A stretch of DNA of 64,000 nt from Clostridium cibarium (GTDB lineage: Bacteria; Bacillota; Clostridia; Clostridiales; Clostridiaceae), in the NCBI RefSeq assembly GCF_014836335.1, contig NZ_JACSRA010000022.1, positions 16,259 to 80,258 on the forward strand, written 5' to 3'. Of the stretch, positions 35,299-43,818 are shown one piece after another. The notes beneath the pieces were generated by a model. The model did not search any database, was not told the DNA's origin, and worked only from the letters and a program-made list of their open reading frames with translations. A program made the position numbers and the translations under genes. How positions within the stretch are numbered: the first letter of the stretch is position 1; each line of letters starts with the position of its first letter.

Positions 35299-36090
35299 AT
35301 GAGTATTCAGATTATAATCATTTTGATATCAAATTTTATAATTGCAATAATAGGAACATTAGCTTATTCAACTAGATTAGTTGGTGTTAGAACAGGTAAA
35401 ATTGCACTTACTTTCGCTATATTTAATATATTATCTTTAGTATCAAGAGTAGCAGTAACATTCCAAACACCTATGTTAACGAAGTTAGTAGAGTATAGAT
35501 CATCAGGGGACTACTTAATAACTATATTTAATTTAATAATTATTGTTTCAGGTATTGCTACTGTTTTTGCAGCTTTATTAATTCCCACATTTCACAAAGT
35601 ATTCTATAAATGCGTTTTATGTTTTTCTGTAGATAAATCAATCTCAAAATTAGTTTTATATGGTTTTTCAAAAGCAGGAATTAATTATATGAGAGATTCC
35701 ATTGCAATACCAGTAAAAAATGATATTACAAAAATTAATTTCAAAAAAATACCTAAAAGGCTGACATTATACAATTTAATATCTGTATCATTGATAATGA
35801 CTGGATCTTTAGCACCAATTTATGCAGGAAGCTTAGAACCAGAACTCAGAGCAACTTGTATTACTTTATCTTCAATTATAAATGGTTTAGCTGTTATTCT
35901 AATGTCAATATTTATTGATCCACAGTTATCAATTATGACTGATGATGTAATAGATAATAAATGCTCAGAAGAAGATTTTTGTGTATGCATTTTTGCTATG
36001 ATTGGCAGTAAAATTATAGGTACTTTTGCTGCTATTATGTTGCTTATTCCTTTTTCATATGTGGTAGTATATATAGCAAGATTAATATAA
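35299..36090 (+). CDS. amj: Amj-family lipid II flippase
   Basis: The 263-aa protein has about six membrane segments and the Amj (formerly YdaH) signature region AYSTRLVGVRTGKIALTFA followed by LVSRVAVTFQTP. Amj is the alternate lipid II flippase that can replace MurJ in Bacillus subtilis, acting in peptidoglycan synthesis. It has its own GAGATG-proximal start and follows the HAD gene closely. Confidence 0.9.
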   Translation: MSIQIIIILISNFIIAIIGTLAYSTRLVGVRTGKIALTFAIFNILSLVSRVAVTFQTPMLTKLVEYRSSGDYLITIFNLIIIVSGIATVFAALLIPTFHKVFYKCVLCFSVDKSISKLVLYGFSKAGINYMRDSIAIPVKNDITKINFKKIPKRLTLYNLISVSLIMTGSLAPIYAGSLEPELRATCITLSSIINGLAVILMSIFIDPQLSIMTDDVIDNKCSEEDFCVCIFAMIGSKIIGTFAAIMLLIPFSYVVVYIARLI

Positions 36091-36223
36091 TAATATTTTC
36101 TACTTATTAAGAAATGCGGTAAGCATAGTAAAATTTTATTTTTTAAATATATCATATTATAAATAAAAAATGTACATACTATAAATGTAGTCATGTAAAT
36201 AAAACTGCAAGGGAGGAATAACA

Positions 36224-36592
36224 ATGGTACATAAAGAACAGACAGACAGACATGCACATAGTAGTTTTTTTGGTTGGTTAGGAAGATTGGTATTAGTTGC
36301 TGTTGTTTTAGGAATAACATCATTTTTGACTCCAGGTTTTACAATTGAAGGCTTATGGTCTTTCTTAATAGCTGCAGTTGTAATAACAGTTCTAGATTAT
36401 TTTGCAGAAAGTTTTATGGGAGTTGATGCATCTCCTATTGGAAAAGGTATAAAGGGATTTGTAATATCTGCCATAATAATATATCTAGCACAATTTTTAG
36501 TACCAAACATGAGTGTATCAATAATAGGTGCCTTATTGGCAGCGCTAGTTATTGGGATACTAGATGCAGTTTTACCAGGAAAAGTAATGTAA
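36224..36592 (+). CDS. small four-helix membrane protein, phage holin family
   Basis: The 122-aa protein has four hydrophobic helices after a polar His-containing N-terminus. LVLVAVVLGITSFLTPG, a central YFAESFMGVDASPIGKGIKGF loop and the C-terminal GILDAVLPGK match the family often called mycobacterial four-TMS phage holins. No phage genes are near, so a lytic role is unlikely. GGGAGG precedes the ATG. Confidence 0.8.
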   Translation: MVHKEQTDRHAHSSFFGWLGRLVLVAVVLGITSFLTPGFTIEGLWSFLIAAVVITVLDYFAESFMGVDASPIGKGIKGFVISAIIIYLAQFLVPNMSVSIIGALLAALVIGILDAVLPGKVM

Positions 36593-36633
36593 AAACTTTA
36601 TTAAAAAACTTATATAAAGAAGCTATTAAAGAT

Positions 36634-36672
36634 AATAAGATGATTTCTATACAACATGGAAATCATCTTATT
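36634..36672. terminator. bidirectional terminator between the holin-like and sugar-binding genes
   Basis: AATAAGATGATTTC and GAAATCATCTTATT form a perfect 14-bp stem with an 11-nt loop between converging genes. Confidence 0.8.
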
Positions 36673-36708
36673 TATGTTGTTTTATTGAAGATAAATTTTA
36701 ATTGATAA

Positions 36709-37764
36709 TTAGTTTAATGCTTTATATAGCATATAAGGAATACGAATAGCAACACCACTATCATCAAAGGTATAATTTGTTCCTTCTAATGGTTTTTTAT
36801 TTTCAGCTAAATTCATTCCGCAATAAAAAAGAGCTTCTGCAGTTCCTTTAGCATCTTGTATAACAGTATTTGTCATAATACCTTTATCAATTAATTCAAT
36901 AGCTTCAGGAAGTCCATCTACGCCAACAACTGGAATTGTTCTAGAGCTGCCTTCTTTATTAAAGCCATAGGATTGTAATGCTTCAATAGCACCTATTGCC
37001 ATTGAATCATTATTTGAGTTAATAACTTCAATCTTATCTCCAAACTGCAAAAGTAAAGCTTCAGTAGCTTTTCTACCTTCTTCTTTGTCCCAATTGCAAA
37101 TTACTGATGAAAGTTCTTTTGTCTTTATGCCTGCAGCATCTATAGTAGAAACAGAAGCTTTTGATCTACCAATGGTGTCTAAGCTGTTTGGTTTTCCTTT
37201 TAAAAGAATATATTCCATAACATTATTTTTATTATGATCTACAGTATTTTTGTGCTTAATCCACTCATTAATAAGAATTTCTCCTTGAAGAATACCACCT
37301 TCTTCAGGACTAGAACCAATAAAAATAGCTTTATTATATGATTTTATAGCATCCATATTATATGGTTCACTGTGAAAAACAATTACAGGAATATTGCTGG
37401 ATTTAATTCTATTTATCACATTTTCAACAGAATTTATATTAACTAAATCTAGCAGTATAAGATTATATTGTTCGTTTGAGATAATAGAATTAATAAATTG
37501 TGTTTCTAAATTCTCGTTATTATTGGAATTAAAAAAAGTAAACTGTACTTTATCTTTATTTTCTTCTTGAATTACTTGCAGGTATTTTACAATCTGAGAA
37601 GGATATGGCTCATTGACATCATACATAACAACTGCTATTTTTATTGGAACTTCCCTAAATGGATTGAAAGGATTGATTTGTGCCATAGCCTTATTTGGAA
37701 AAGCAAATGAGAAGGACAATAAAGCAATTATTAATATTGATAGGAATTTCTTAAAAGTTTTCAT
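36709..37764 (-). CDS. galactose/sugar-type periplasmic binding protein
   Basis: This 351-aa exported protein has a signal peptide (MKTFKKFL..., probable cut AMA|Q) and no lipobox Cys. The periplasmic-binding type I fold shows IAVVMYDVNEPY, VIVFHSEPYN, SNNDSMAIGAIEAL and VVGVDGLPEA, which resemble MglB-type glucose/galactose binding proteins. ATG 37764 has AAGGTGG upstream; the frame extends 12 codons further without a ribosome site. No ABC permease or ATPase is adjacent, so it may serve a remote transporter or a sensor kinase. Confidence 0.88.
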   Translation of the reverse strand: MKTFKKFLSILIIALLSFSFAFPNKAMAQINPFNPFREVPIKIAVVMYDVNEPYPSQIVKYLQVIQEENKDKVQFTFFNSNNNENLETQFINSIISNEQYNLILLDLVNINSVENVINRIKSSNIPVIVFHSEPYNMDAIKSYNKAIFIGSSPEEGGILQGEILINEWIKHKNTVDHNKNNVMEYILLKGKPNSLDTIGRSKASVSTIDAAGIKTKELSSVICNWDKEEGRKATEALLLQFGDKIEVINSNNDSMAIGAIEALQSYGFNKEGSSRTIPVVGVDGLPEAIELIDKGIMTNTVIQDAKGTAEALFYCGMNLAENKKPLEGTNYTFDDSGVAIRIPYMLYKALN

Positions 37765-37970
37765 CTTAACCACCTTAATTTGTATTTTATAAAAATTCAT
37801 TTTAAATTTAGTATACCTATTGCTAAAAATACTATTCAGGGGAATTTTAAGTTGGATGTAAAAAGATTAAATTTTAACTGACAATAAAAATTGTTTTACA
37901 GAAAAATCAGTGTGATCCATTCTACCCTAAGTAGATTGAATAAAATTAGGAAATACATCATAAAGTTAAT

Positions 37971-38007
37971 GTGGCTATAAATAAATTTTTGGTTTATTTA
38001 TAGCCAC
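37971..38007. terminator. hairpin overlapping the end of the small DUF1648-like gene
   Basis: GTGGCTATAAATAAA and TTTATTTATAGCCAC form a perfect 15-bp stem. On the minus strand it starts inside the last codons of the gene at 37994. There is no strong T-run. Confidence 0.6.
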
Positions 38008-38203
38008 GTTTTGCTTTATATGATTTATAAACTATAAAAGGAATAAATCCTAATAAAAATGATAATCTTTTATTTAAATACCAATTAACATCACCGTTAT
38101 AGTTCCATTGCATAGGAATTTGATCAGGTAAAAAAGGAGTTGAAATAATTATTATAATTATTGGTATTACTAATATTAATATATCCTTTTTATTAAATTT
38201 CAT
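37994..38203 (-). CDS. small DUF1648/SdpI-N-like membrane protein
   Basis: The 69-aa protein has a hydrophobic N-terminal helix (ILILVIPIIIIIIS) and the block LPDQIPMQWNYNGDVNWYLNK, which is the DUF1648 signature seen at the start of SdpI-like immunity proteins. It is much shorter than full SdpI proteins, so it is either a stand-alone small version or a remnant. Confidence 0.7.
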   Translation of the reverse strand: MKFNKKDILILVIPIIIIIISTPFLPDQIPMQWNYNGDVNWYLNKRLSFLLGFIPFIVYKSYKAKRGYK

Positions 38204-38355
38204 ATCGTATCACCTAATTCTTTTAAGTTATTTTGATTAATGCTAACACAAATATATATAATAGACAAGTAGATTTGTAGTTTTAAAGTATTTGATGATA
38301 TTGATAAAAGTTCTATATGGAATGTTACAGATACTTTATATTGATTTAGATAATT

Positions 38356-38985
38356 TTATATTTTAATTTTTCGTATAGAATATTCGAAGTTATCATCTTC
38401 AAATTTTAATATACCATATGAAGCTCTTGATTCATCACTAGGTAAACCAACACTACCTACATTCATTATTAGTTTTCCGTTTTTAGTTGCTATAAATGGT
38501 GAATGAGTATGGGCGCAAAGCAATATATCATGATTCAATCTATTAAAGAGCTCAGAAATATCTTCCTGTGGTGTAAGTATCCCAATTCCTTCATTAATCT
38601 TACGATCTGACCCATGAACACATAGTATTTTAACACCTCTAATTGTAGTTTCTTCTTTTTCTTTTAAAGTTTTAATAGTCTCAATTAATTCTTTTGATAC
38701 CTTACTATTTACATCTAAAAATTTATTGTACATATTATTTTCAAGTTCATTTTTAGGTTTGAAATTTTCATTTATTTCATTAAACCAATTATCTGTATTA
38801 CCTTTAATCCAAACAATTGGTTTAATCATTTTAATTCTCTCAAAACATTTCTGTGGCTCTGTCCCAGAAAAGATTATGTCTCCAAGGACAATAACTGAAT
38901 CAATATCATTTTTATGCATATCCACTATAACTGTCATAAGTGCATCATAGTTCCCGTGGATATCAGCAATTACTCCTATCTTCAT
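38356..38985 (-). CDS. YfcE/MJ0936-type metallophosphoesterase
   Basis: The 209-aa protein has the calcineurin-like metal motifs in order: ADIHGN, GDIIF, GNTDNW, VHGS and CAHTH, and ends with NVGSVG. It is predicted to hydrolyse phosphodiesters. ATG 38985 lies behind GGAGG; the TTG at 38997 overlaps that site. It is a single gene, divergent from hcp. Confidence 0.88.
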   Translation of the reverse strand: MKIGVIADIHGNYDALMTVIVDMHKNDIDSVIVLGDIIFSGTEPQKCFERIKMIKPIVWIKGNTDNWFNEINENFKPKNELENNMYNKFLDVNSKVSKELIETIKTLKEKEETTIRGVKILCVHGSDRKINEGIGILTPQEDISELFNRLNHDILLCAHTHSPFIATKNGKLIMNVGSVGLPSDESRASYGILKFEDDNFEYSIRKIKI

Positions 38986-39108
38986 AATAACCTCCAAGTG
39001 TAAAAATTAACAATATATTACAATATAATTATATCACCATTATATAGAAGTTTATATATTAATCTTAAAATTATATTTAACTAGAAGAGGAAAATTTTTA
39101 AGAAGATT

Positions 39109-39150
39109 GTAACACCTGTTACGGAATAAATCAGAGTTATTAAGTATACT
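39109..39150 (+). promoter_or_regulatory. hcp promoter with GTAAC-N4-GTTAC operator
   Basis: The perfect palindrome GTAACACCTGTTAC (39109-39122) is centred 29.5 nt before the -10 TATACT (39145-39150), which puts it near -41.5, the class II position of Crp/Fnr activators. A further TTGTAAC half-like word lies at about 39157. Similar palindromes precede the genes at 46836 and 49142. Confidence 0.75.
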
Positions 39151-39214
39151 TTATCTTGTAACGAGGAAAGAAATTAGAAAAATAATTTTTTTAGATAAAG
39201 TAGGAGGAAAAAAT

Positions 39215-40918
39215 ATGTCAATGTTTTGTTATCAATGTCAAGAAACTGCTGGTTGCAGTGGATGTACTGTAAGAGGAGTTTGTGGTAAAGATGAAAGCGT
39301 AGCTAAAGCTCAAGACTTATTAGTATATGTATCTAAGGGACTAGCTATGGTTAGTAATGAAGGTAGAAAGGTTGGAGTTATAGATAATAAAGTTGATAAG
39401 TATATAACAGAAAACTTATTTACTACAATTACTAATGCTAACTTTGACAGAGATTCTATATTAGAAAGAGTAAAAGAAACTCTAAAGTTAAGAGAAGAAT
39501 TAAAAAGCAAAGTTATAAAAGCTGGTGGAAAAGTTGGAGAAGTTAAGGTAACTGGTGGTTTCTTTAAGAAAGTATTTGGAATGAGTAATGAAGAAGTTAT
39601 AGCTCCAGATGCTGTAACTTGGACAGCGGACAACACAATAGAGTTTGATAAAAAGGCTGAAACTGTAGGAGTATTAGCAACTAAAGATGAAGATGTAAGA
39701 AGCTTAAGAGAACTTATAACTTATGGATTAAAGGGATTATCTGCTTATATGAAGCATGCTATGAACTTAAAATATAATAATGAAGAAGTACATGGATTTA
39801 TGGCAAAGGCACTAGCAGCTACTTTAGATGATACTTTATCAGTAGATGATTTAGTAGCATTAGCTTTAGAAGCTGGAAAATTTGGTGTAGATGGTATGGC
39901 TCTTTTAGATAAAGCTAATACAGAAACTTACGGAAATCCAGAAATAACCACAGTAGATATTGGAGTTAGAAAAAATCCAGGAATATTAATTTCAGGACAT
40001 GATTTAAGAGACTTAGAAATGTTACTAGAGCAAACAGAAGGAACAGGAGTAGATGTTTATACTCATGGAGAAATGCTTGCTGGACAATATTATCCTAAGT
40101 TTAAAAAATATGCTCACTTTGCAGGAAACTATGGTAATGCATGGTGGAAACAAAAAGAAGAATTTGAAAGCTTTAATGGACCAATTTTAATGACTACAAA
40201 CTGTGTTGTTATACCAAAGGATTCATATAAAGATAGATTATTTACAACAGGGGCAACTGGAATGCCAGGATGTGCTCATATAGATGCAGATAAAGATGGA
40301 ATCAAGGACTTTACAGCAATTATAGAATTAGCTAAGAAATGTAAGGCTCCAAAGGAAATAGAAAATGGACAAATCGTTGGTGGATTTGCACATAACCAAG
40401 TTTTAGCGTTAGCAGACAAGGTTGTTGATGCTGTTAAATCTGGTGCAATAAAGAGATTCTTTGTTATGGCAGGTTGTGATGGAAGAGCAAAGGCTAGAAA
40501 CTATTATACTGAATTCGCAGAAAAATTACCAAAGGATACAGTTATATTAACTGCTGGTTGTGCTAAGTACAAGTACAATAAGTTAAACTTAGGTGATATT
40601 GGTGGAATTCCAAGAGTATTAGATGCTGGTCAATGTAATGATTCATACTCATTAGTTGTAATAGCTCTTAAATTACAAGAAGTATTTGGTTTAGATGATG
40701 TTAATAAATTACCTATATCATACAATATAGCTTGGTATGAACAAAAAGCTGTAATAGTATTATTATCATTATTATACCTTGGTGTTAAGAATATTCACTT
40801 AGGACCAACACTTCCAGCATTCCTTTCACCAAATGTAGCTAAAGTACTAGTTGAAAACTTTGGTATTGGTGGAATTACAAATGTTGAAGATGACATGAAA
40901 ATGTTCATGGAAGCATAG
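39215..40918 (+). CDS. hcp: hybrid cluster protein (hydroxylamine / NO reductase)
   Basis: This 567-aa protein carries the Fe-S and hybrid Fe-S-O clusters. The N-terminal [21 protein letters not shown] binds the cubane. [37 protein letters not shown] and [16 protein letters not shown] supply hybrid-cluster ligands. Hcp acts as a nitric oxide reductase in anaerobes. AGGAGG fixes the ATG. It is monocistronic, with a terminator at 40981, and carries the GTAAC-type operator, so it fits the NO-response regulon on the right. Confidence 0.97.
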   Translation: MSMFCYQCQETAGCSGCTVRGVCGKDESVAKAQDLLVYVSKGLAMVSNEGRKVGVIDNKVDKYITENLFTTITNANFDRDSILERVKETLKLREELKSKVIKAGGKVGEVKVTGGFFKKVFGMSNEEVIAPDAVTWTADNTIEFDKKAETVGVLATKDEDVRSLRELITYGLKGLSAYMKHAMNLKYNNEEVHGFMAKALAATLDDTLSVDDLVALALEAGKFGVDGMALLDKANTETYGNPEITTVDIGVRKNPGILISGHDLRDLEMLLEQTEGTGVDVYTHGEMLAGQYYPKFKKYAHFAGNYGNAWWKQKEEFESFNGPILMTTNCVVIPKDSYKDRLFTTGATGMPGCAHIDADKDGIKDFTAIIELAKKCKAPKEIENGQIVGGFAHNQVLALADKVVDAVKSGAIKRFFVMAGCDGRAKARNYYTEFAEKLPKDTVILTAGCAKYKYNKLNLGDIGGIPRVLDAGQCNDSYSLVVIALKLQEVFGLDDVNKLPISYNIAWYEQKAVIVLLSLLYLGVKNIHLGPTLPAFLSPNVAKVLVENFGIGGITNVEDDMKMFMEA

Positions 40919-40980
40919 AAGTTAATTACTAGATAATCATAATAAATTAGCCCTATCCAATATATATATTTAAAATAGAG

Positions 40981-41017
40981 AATCCTAGCTGTATTATTAT
41001 AGCTAGGATTTATTTTT
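40981..41017 (+). terminator. hcp terminator
   Basis: AATCCTAGCT and AGCTAGGATT form a perfect 10-bp stem followed by TATTTTT. Confidence 0.88.
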
Positions 41018-41028
41018 GTATTTTGAAT

Positions 41029-41049
41029 ACCACCTGCTACGCGGGTGGT
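41029..41049. repeat. REP-like or IS200/IS605-end-like hairpin
   Basis: ACCACCTG and CGGGTGGT pair over 8 bp around CTACG. Its GC-rich sequence is foreign to this region and resembles the palindromes recognised by IS200/IS605-type Y1 transposases. No transposase is near, so it may be a solitary REP element or an excision remnant. Confidence 0.45.
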
Positions 41050-41161
41050 TCTAAAAATTTAGAATTAAAAACCAGTTCAGTGGAGATAATATTATGAGAA
41101 TAAAGAACTTAGGATTTTTAATTTATTTTAAGCTTAGAATTTCATAAAAGGAGTGAGTTCC

Positions 41162-41503
41162 ATGAAAATAGAGAAAATAACAGAAAAAATGGAGTATAGC
41201 GAAGAAAAGTTTACAAAGAAGATACTTTACAATGAGGACAAAGTGCTTTGCTTCATTTTGAATTTTAAACCAGATCAAGGAGTTCCATCTCATAATCATG
41301 AAGAAAGTGATCTTATTGTTCATATCCTTGTAGGCCAAGGAGAAATGGTTGTTGAGGGGAAAACTTATAAGGTTCTTCAAGGAGATGTTATACATTGCAA
41401 GGGCAAAGAAATGTTTAGTATAAAAAATACGGGGTATAGTGACATGTCATGTCTAGTAATGCTTTCACCAAATCCATCCGCATTATATTCAAAGGAAGTA
41501 TAA
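41162..41503 (+). CDS. small cupin-domain protein
   Basis: The 113-aa single cupin has the first motif PSHNHEESDLIVHILVGQGE, reduced here to HNHEE with His and Glu ligands, and the second motif GDVIHCKGKE, with a His and a Cys. It could bind a metal. ATG 41162 is chosen over the GTG at 41153 because of the AAGGAG position. It lies between hcp and the flavodiiron gene, so a redox or NO-related role is plausible but unproven. Confidence 0.82.
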   Translation: MKIEKITEKMEYSEEKFTKKILYNEDKVLCFILNFKPDQGVPSHNHEESDLIVHILVGQGEMVVEGKTYKVLQGDVIHCKGKEMFSIKNTGYSDMSCLVMLSPNPSALYSKEV

Positions 41504-41522
41504 GAGATTAATTCAAATTTAA

Positions 41523-41563
41523 AAGCACCTTAGAAGATAGTATAAACTAAATCTGAGGTGCTT
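41523..41563. terminator. terminator between the cupin and flavodiiron genes
   Basis: AAGCACCTTAGA pairs with TCTGAGGTGCTT (one wobble) across a 17-nt loop, between converging genes. Confidence 0.7.
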
Positions 41564-41581
41564 AATATAAAAATTTATATT

Positions 41582-42811
41582 TTAAATAGAGCTAAGCAAT
41601 AAATCAGTAGCATATGTTATAGACTTTTCAATACTTTTAATGCGATTATCATCTGGTTCAAATCTAACCTTTATAGGAAATTCAATATCAGTCATACCAG
41701 TACCTTTAACGCAGTTAGAAGTGGTTAACACATTCATATTAGTTTCATTTAGATAATCTTGTATCACTTCTATAGCTTCACCACTCCAACCGTAGGAACC
41801 AAAAGCTGCACCTATCTTTGAAGATAGATTTAATGATTTTAGATTTTTCAAAATATCTTCCATATTTCCAATCATATCTCCATATTTGGTGGAGCTGCCA
41901 AAGAATATTGCATCTGATTCTGAAATACGATTTAATATATCTTCTTTTGGAGTCCTGTTTACATCAATAATTTCTGAAATTATGTTTTGTTCATTAAATT
42001 TTTCATTTATAATAGTTGCCATCTTTTTAGTTCTTCCACTCATAGTAGAGTATAATATCAAGGCTTTTTTATTAGCTGTAGAATTTTTACTCATATTATC
42101 ATAAATATCAATAAACTTCTGAACATTATCTCTAAGGATAAATCCATGAGATGGAGCTATCATTTCTATATCTAGATCTTTAATTTTATCAATCATATTT
42201 TGAACATATCTTCTATGAGGATGCATTATTAATTTGTAATAACCAACAAAGTCATCTGTTATATCTTCTTTTGATAAATCATTAAAATATTCATAATTAG
42301 CAATATGAGTACTAAAAATATCGCAAGGGAATAAAATTTTATCATCTTCACAATAAGTAATCATAGTTTCTTCAGTATGAAGATATGGTGTTTCAATAAA
42401 TTTTAGTGTTTTACCACCTATATCTAATGAATCTCCATTTCTAACTACTAAAAATTCTCTATCATGAAGCTTGTACATTTCCTTTAGTTCATCTACAGCT
42501 ACTTTTGTACATACAATAGTAGCATTTTTAGCTTTCATAGCTAAAGCTCTAAGAGCACCAGAATGGTCAGGTTCAGTGTGATTAATTACAATATATTGAA
42601 TCATGTCAAGATCTATAATGTTTTTTAAGTTTTCAACATATTCTTTCCCAAAACTTATATCTACTGTATCAATTACTGTTGGTTTTTCAGTCATTAATAA
42701 GTAACTATTATATGTAGTCCCCTTAGTTAAAGTTAATCTGTGGAAAGGCACATCTCTATCATCTACTTTACCTATCCAATAAGTATTTTTATTTAGCATA
42801 ATATTATTCAT
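41582..42811 (-). CDS. fprA: flavodiiron protein (FprA-type A flavoprotein)
   Basis: The 409-aa protein reduces O2 and/or NO. The N-terminal metallo-beta-lactamase domain carries the diiron ligands in HTEPDHSGA, ETPYLHTEETM and PSHGF. The C-terminal flavodoxin domain has the FMN loop LYSTMSGRTKKMA and FGSSTKYGDM. There is no extra rubredoxin domain, so electrons must come from a separate partner; the Hmp-like reductase and flavodoxin nearby are candidates. Its promoter carries an FNR box at 42894, back to back with that of the gene at 43010. Confidence 0.95.
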   Translation of the reverse strand: MNNIMLNKNTYWIGKVDDRDVPFHRLTLTKGTTYNSYLLMTEKPTVIDTVDISFGKEYVENLKNIIDLDMIQYIVINHTEPDHSGALRALAMKAKNATIVCTKVAVDELKEMYKLHDREFLVVRNGDSLDIGGKTLKFIETPYLHTEETMITYCEDDKILFPCDIFSTHIANYEYFNDLSKEDITDDFVGYYKLIMHPHRRYVQNMIDKIKDLDIEMIAPSHGFILRDNVQKFIDIYDNMSKNSTANKKALILYSTMSGRTKKMATIINEKFNEQNIISEIIDVNRTPKEDILNRISESDAIFFGSSTKYGDMIGNMEDILKNLKSLNLSSKIGAAFGSYGWSGEAIEVIQDYLNETNMNVLTTSNCVKGTGMTDIEFPIKVRFEPDDNRIKSIEKSITYATDLLLSSI

Positions 42812-42864
42812 TATTTTTTCCTCCTGAATTTATTAATTTTTGCATTTTGTTTTGCCATGGCTTA

Positions 42865-42905
42865 ATTCTATGCTTATTTAATTTATAAAAATATGACTGA
42901 AATCA
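42865..42905 (-). promoter_or_regulatory. fprA promoter with FNR-like box
   Basis: On the minus strand TGATTTCAGTCA (42905-42894) is centred 29.5 nt before a TAGAAT -10 (42870-42865), the class II activator position. Its sequence is one base from the box at 46233. Confidence 0.7.
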
Positions 42906-42923
42906 AATTTTAAAATTTGATTT
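42900..42923. repeat. 24-nt perfect palindrome between divergent FNR boxes
   Basis: AAATCAAATTTT and its exact reverse complement AAAATTTGATTT abut without a loop. The palindrome overlaps the inner half of each of the two FNR-like boxes, whose centres are 24 bp apart. Confidence 0.75.
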
Positions 42924-42958
42924 AAATCATATTACGATCAATTTTATAAAGATATAAT
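42918..42958 (+). promoter_or_regulatory. promoter of the reductase-gapN operon with FNR-like box
   Basis: TGATTTAAATCA (42918-42929), within TTTGATTTAAATCATAT, is centred 29.5 nt before TATAAT (42953-42958). It fits the E. coli FNR half-site TTGAT on its left side. Confidence 0.78.
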
Positions 42959-43009
42959 AGTGCCAAGGTTTTAGTAAAACCAATTTAAAAGAAACGAGAG
43001 GAGCTTAAG

Positions 43010-43786
43010 ATGATAGAAAATAAGTTGCTAGATTTAGAAAATACATGGAAAGGGTTTAAAGACTGTATAGTATATAAAATAATAAAAGAAGATGAGAGAG
43101 TTACATCATTATATATAAAATCTTTAGATGGAGGTAAGCTTCCAGGTTTTACAGCTGGTCAATTTATTGCTGTTAGAATGAAAAATCAAGATAATACATA
43201 CACTAAACCAAGGCAATATACACTATCTTTAAATTCAAATGAAGAGTTTTATAGAATAAGTGTAAAAAGTGAGGAAAATGGATTCTTAAGTAAGAAGCTA
43301 TGCAATGAGATTCAAATAGGAGATAAGATTCAAATAACAGTGCCTATTGGAAATTTTGTATTAAAAAACGGTGATGAACCACTAGTATTAATAGGGGGAG
43401 GGATAGGAGTGACGCCGATGCTTGCCATGGCTTATGATGCAGTAAAGAGCGGAAGAAAGATATACTTAATTTATAGTATCCCAAATTCAAAGAACCATAG
43501 CTTTAAGGAAGAAATAAATGACCTTAGTAAGAATAATAAAAACTTAATAACCACAGTATTTTATACACGACCTGAAGAAAATGATGTGTTATTAAAAGAT
43601 TTTGATATAAGTGGAAGAATTTCATTAGAATGGATGCAAGAAACTCTACCAAAGAATGGTGAATTTTATTTTTGTGGACCATTAGAATTTATGAAAGCTA
43701 TTTATAAGAATTTAGTAAAGATAGGTATTGGAAAAGAAAATATAAACTATGAGATGTTTAAATCCGGAGAAGATATAACAAAATAG
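43010..43786 (+). CDS. Hmp-like FAD/NAD(P)H oxidoreductase lacking a globin domain
   Basis: The 258-aa protein matches the reductase half of flavohaemoglobin: FAD-binding RQYTLS (about residues 70-75), the flavin region, the NAD(P) loop IGGGIGVTPM and the C-terminal FYFCGPLEFM. About 20 extra residues precede the domain; no globin is encoded. It probably feeds electrons to FprA, Hcp or another partner. It shares a divergent regulatory region with fprA and is followed after 32 nt by gapN. Confidence 0.88.
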   Translation: MIENKLLDLENTWKGFKDCIVYKIIKEDERVTSLYIKSLDGGKLPGFTAGQFIAVRMKNQDNTYTKPRQYTLSLNSNEEFYRISVKSEENGFLSKKLCNEIQIGDKIQITVPIGNFVLKNGDEPLVLIGGGIGVTPMLAMAYDAVKSGRKIYLIYSIPNSKNHSFKEEINDLSKNNKNLITTVFYTRPEENDVLLKDFDISGRISLEWMQETLPKNGEFYFCGPLEFMKAIYKNLVKIGIGKENINYEMFKSGEDITK

Positions 43787-43818
43787 TAAAACTTTAATAA
43801 GTAGGAGGAATAACAAAT

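Noticed and set aside
36224..36592. Prophage remnant, suggested by the holin-like protein
   Set aside because: No other phage gene is nearby, and this holin family is common as a chromosomal membrane protein.
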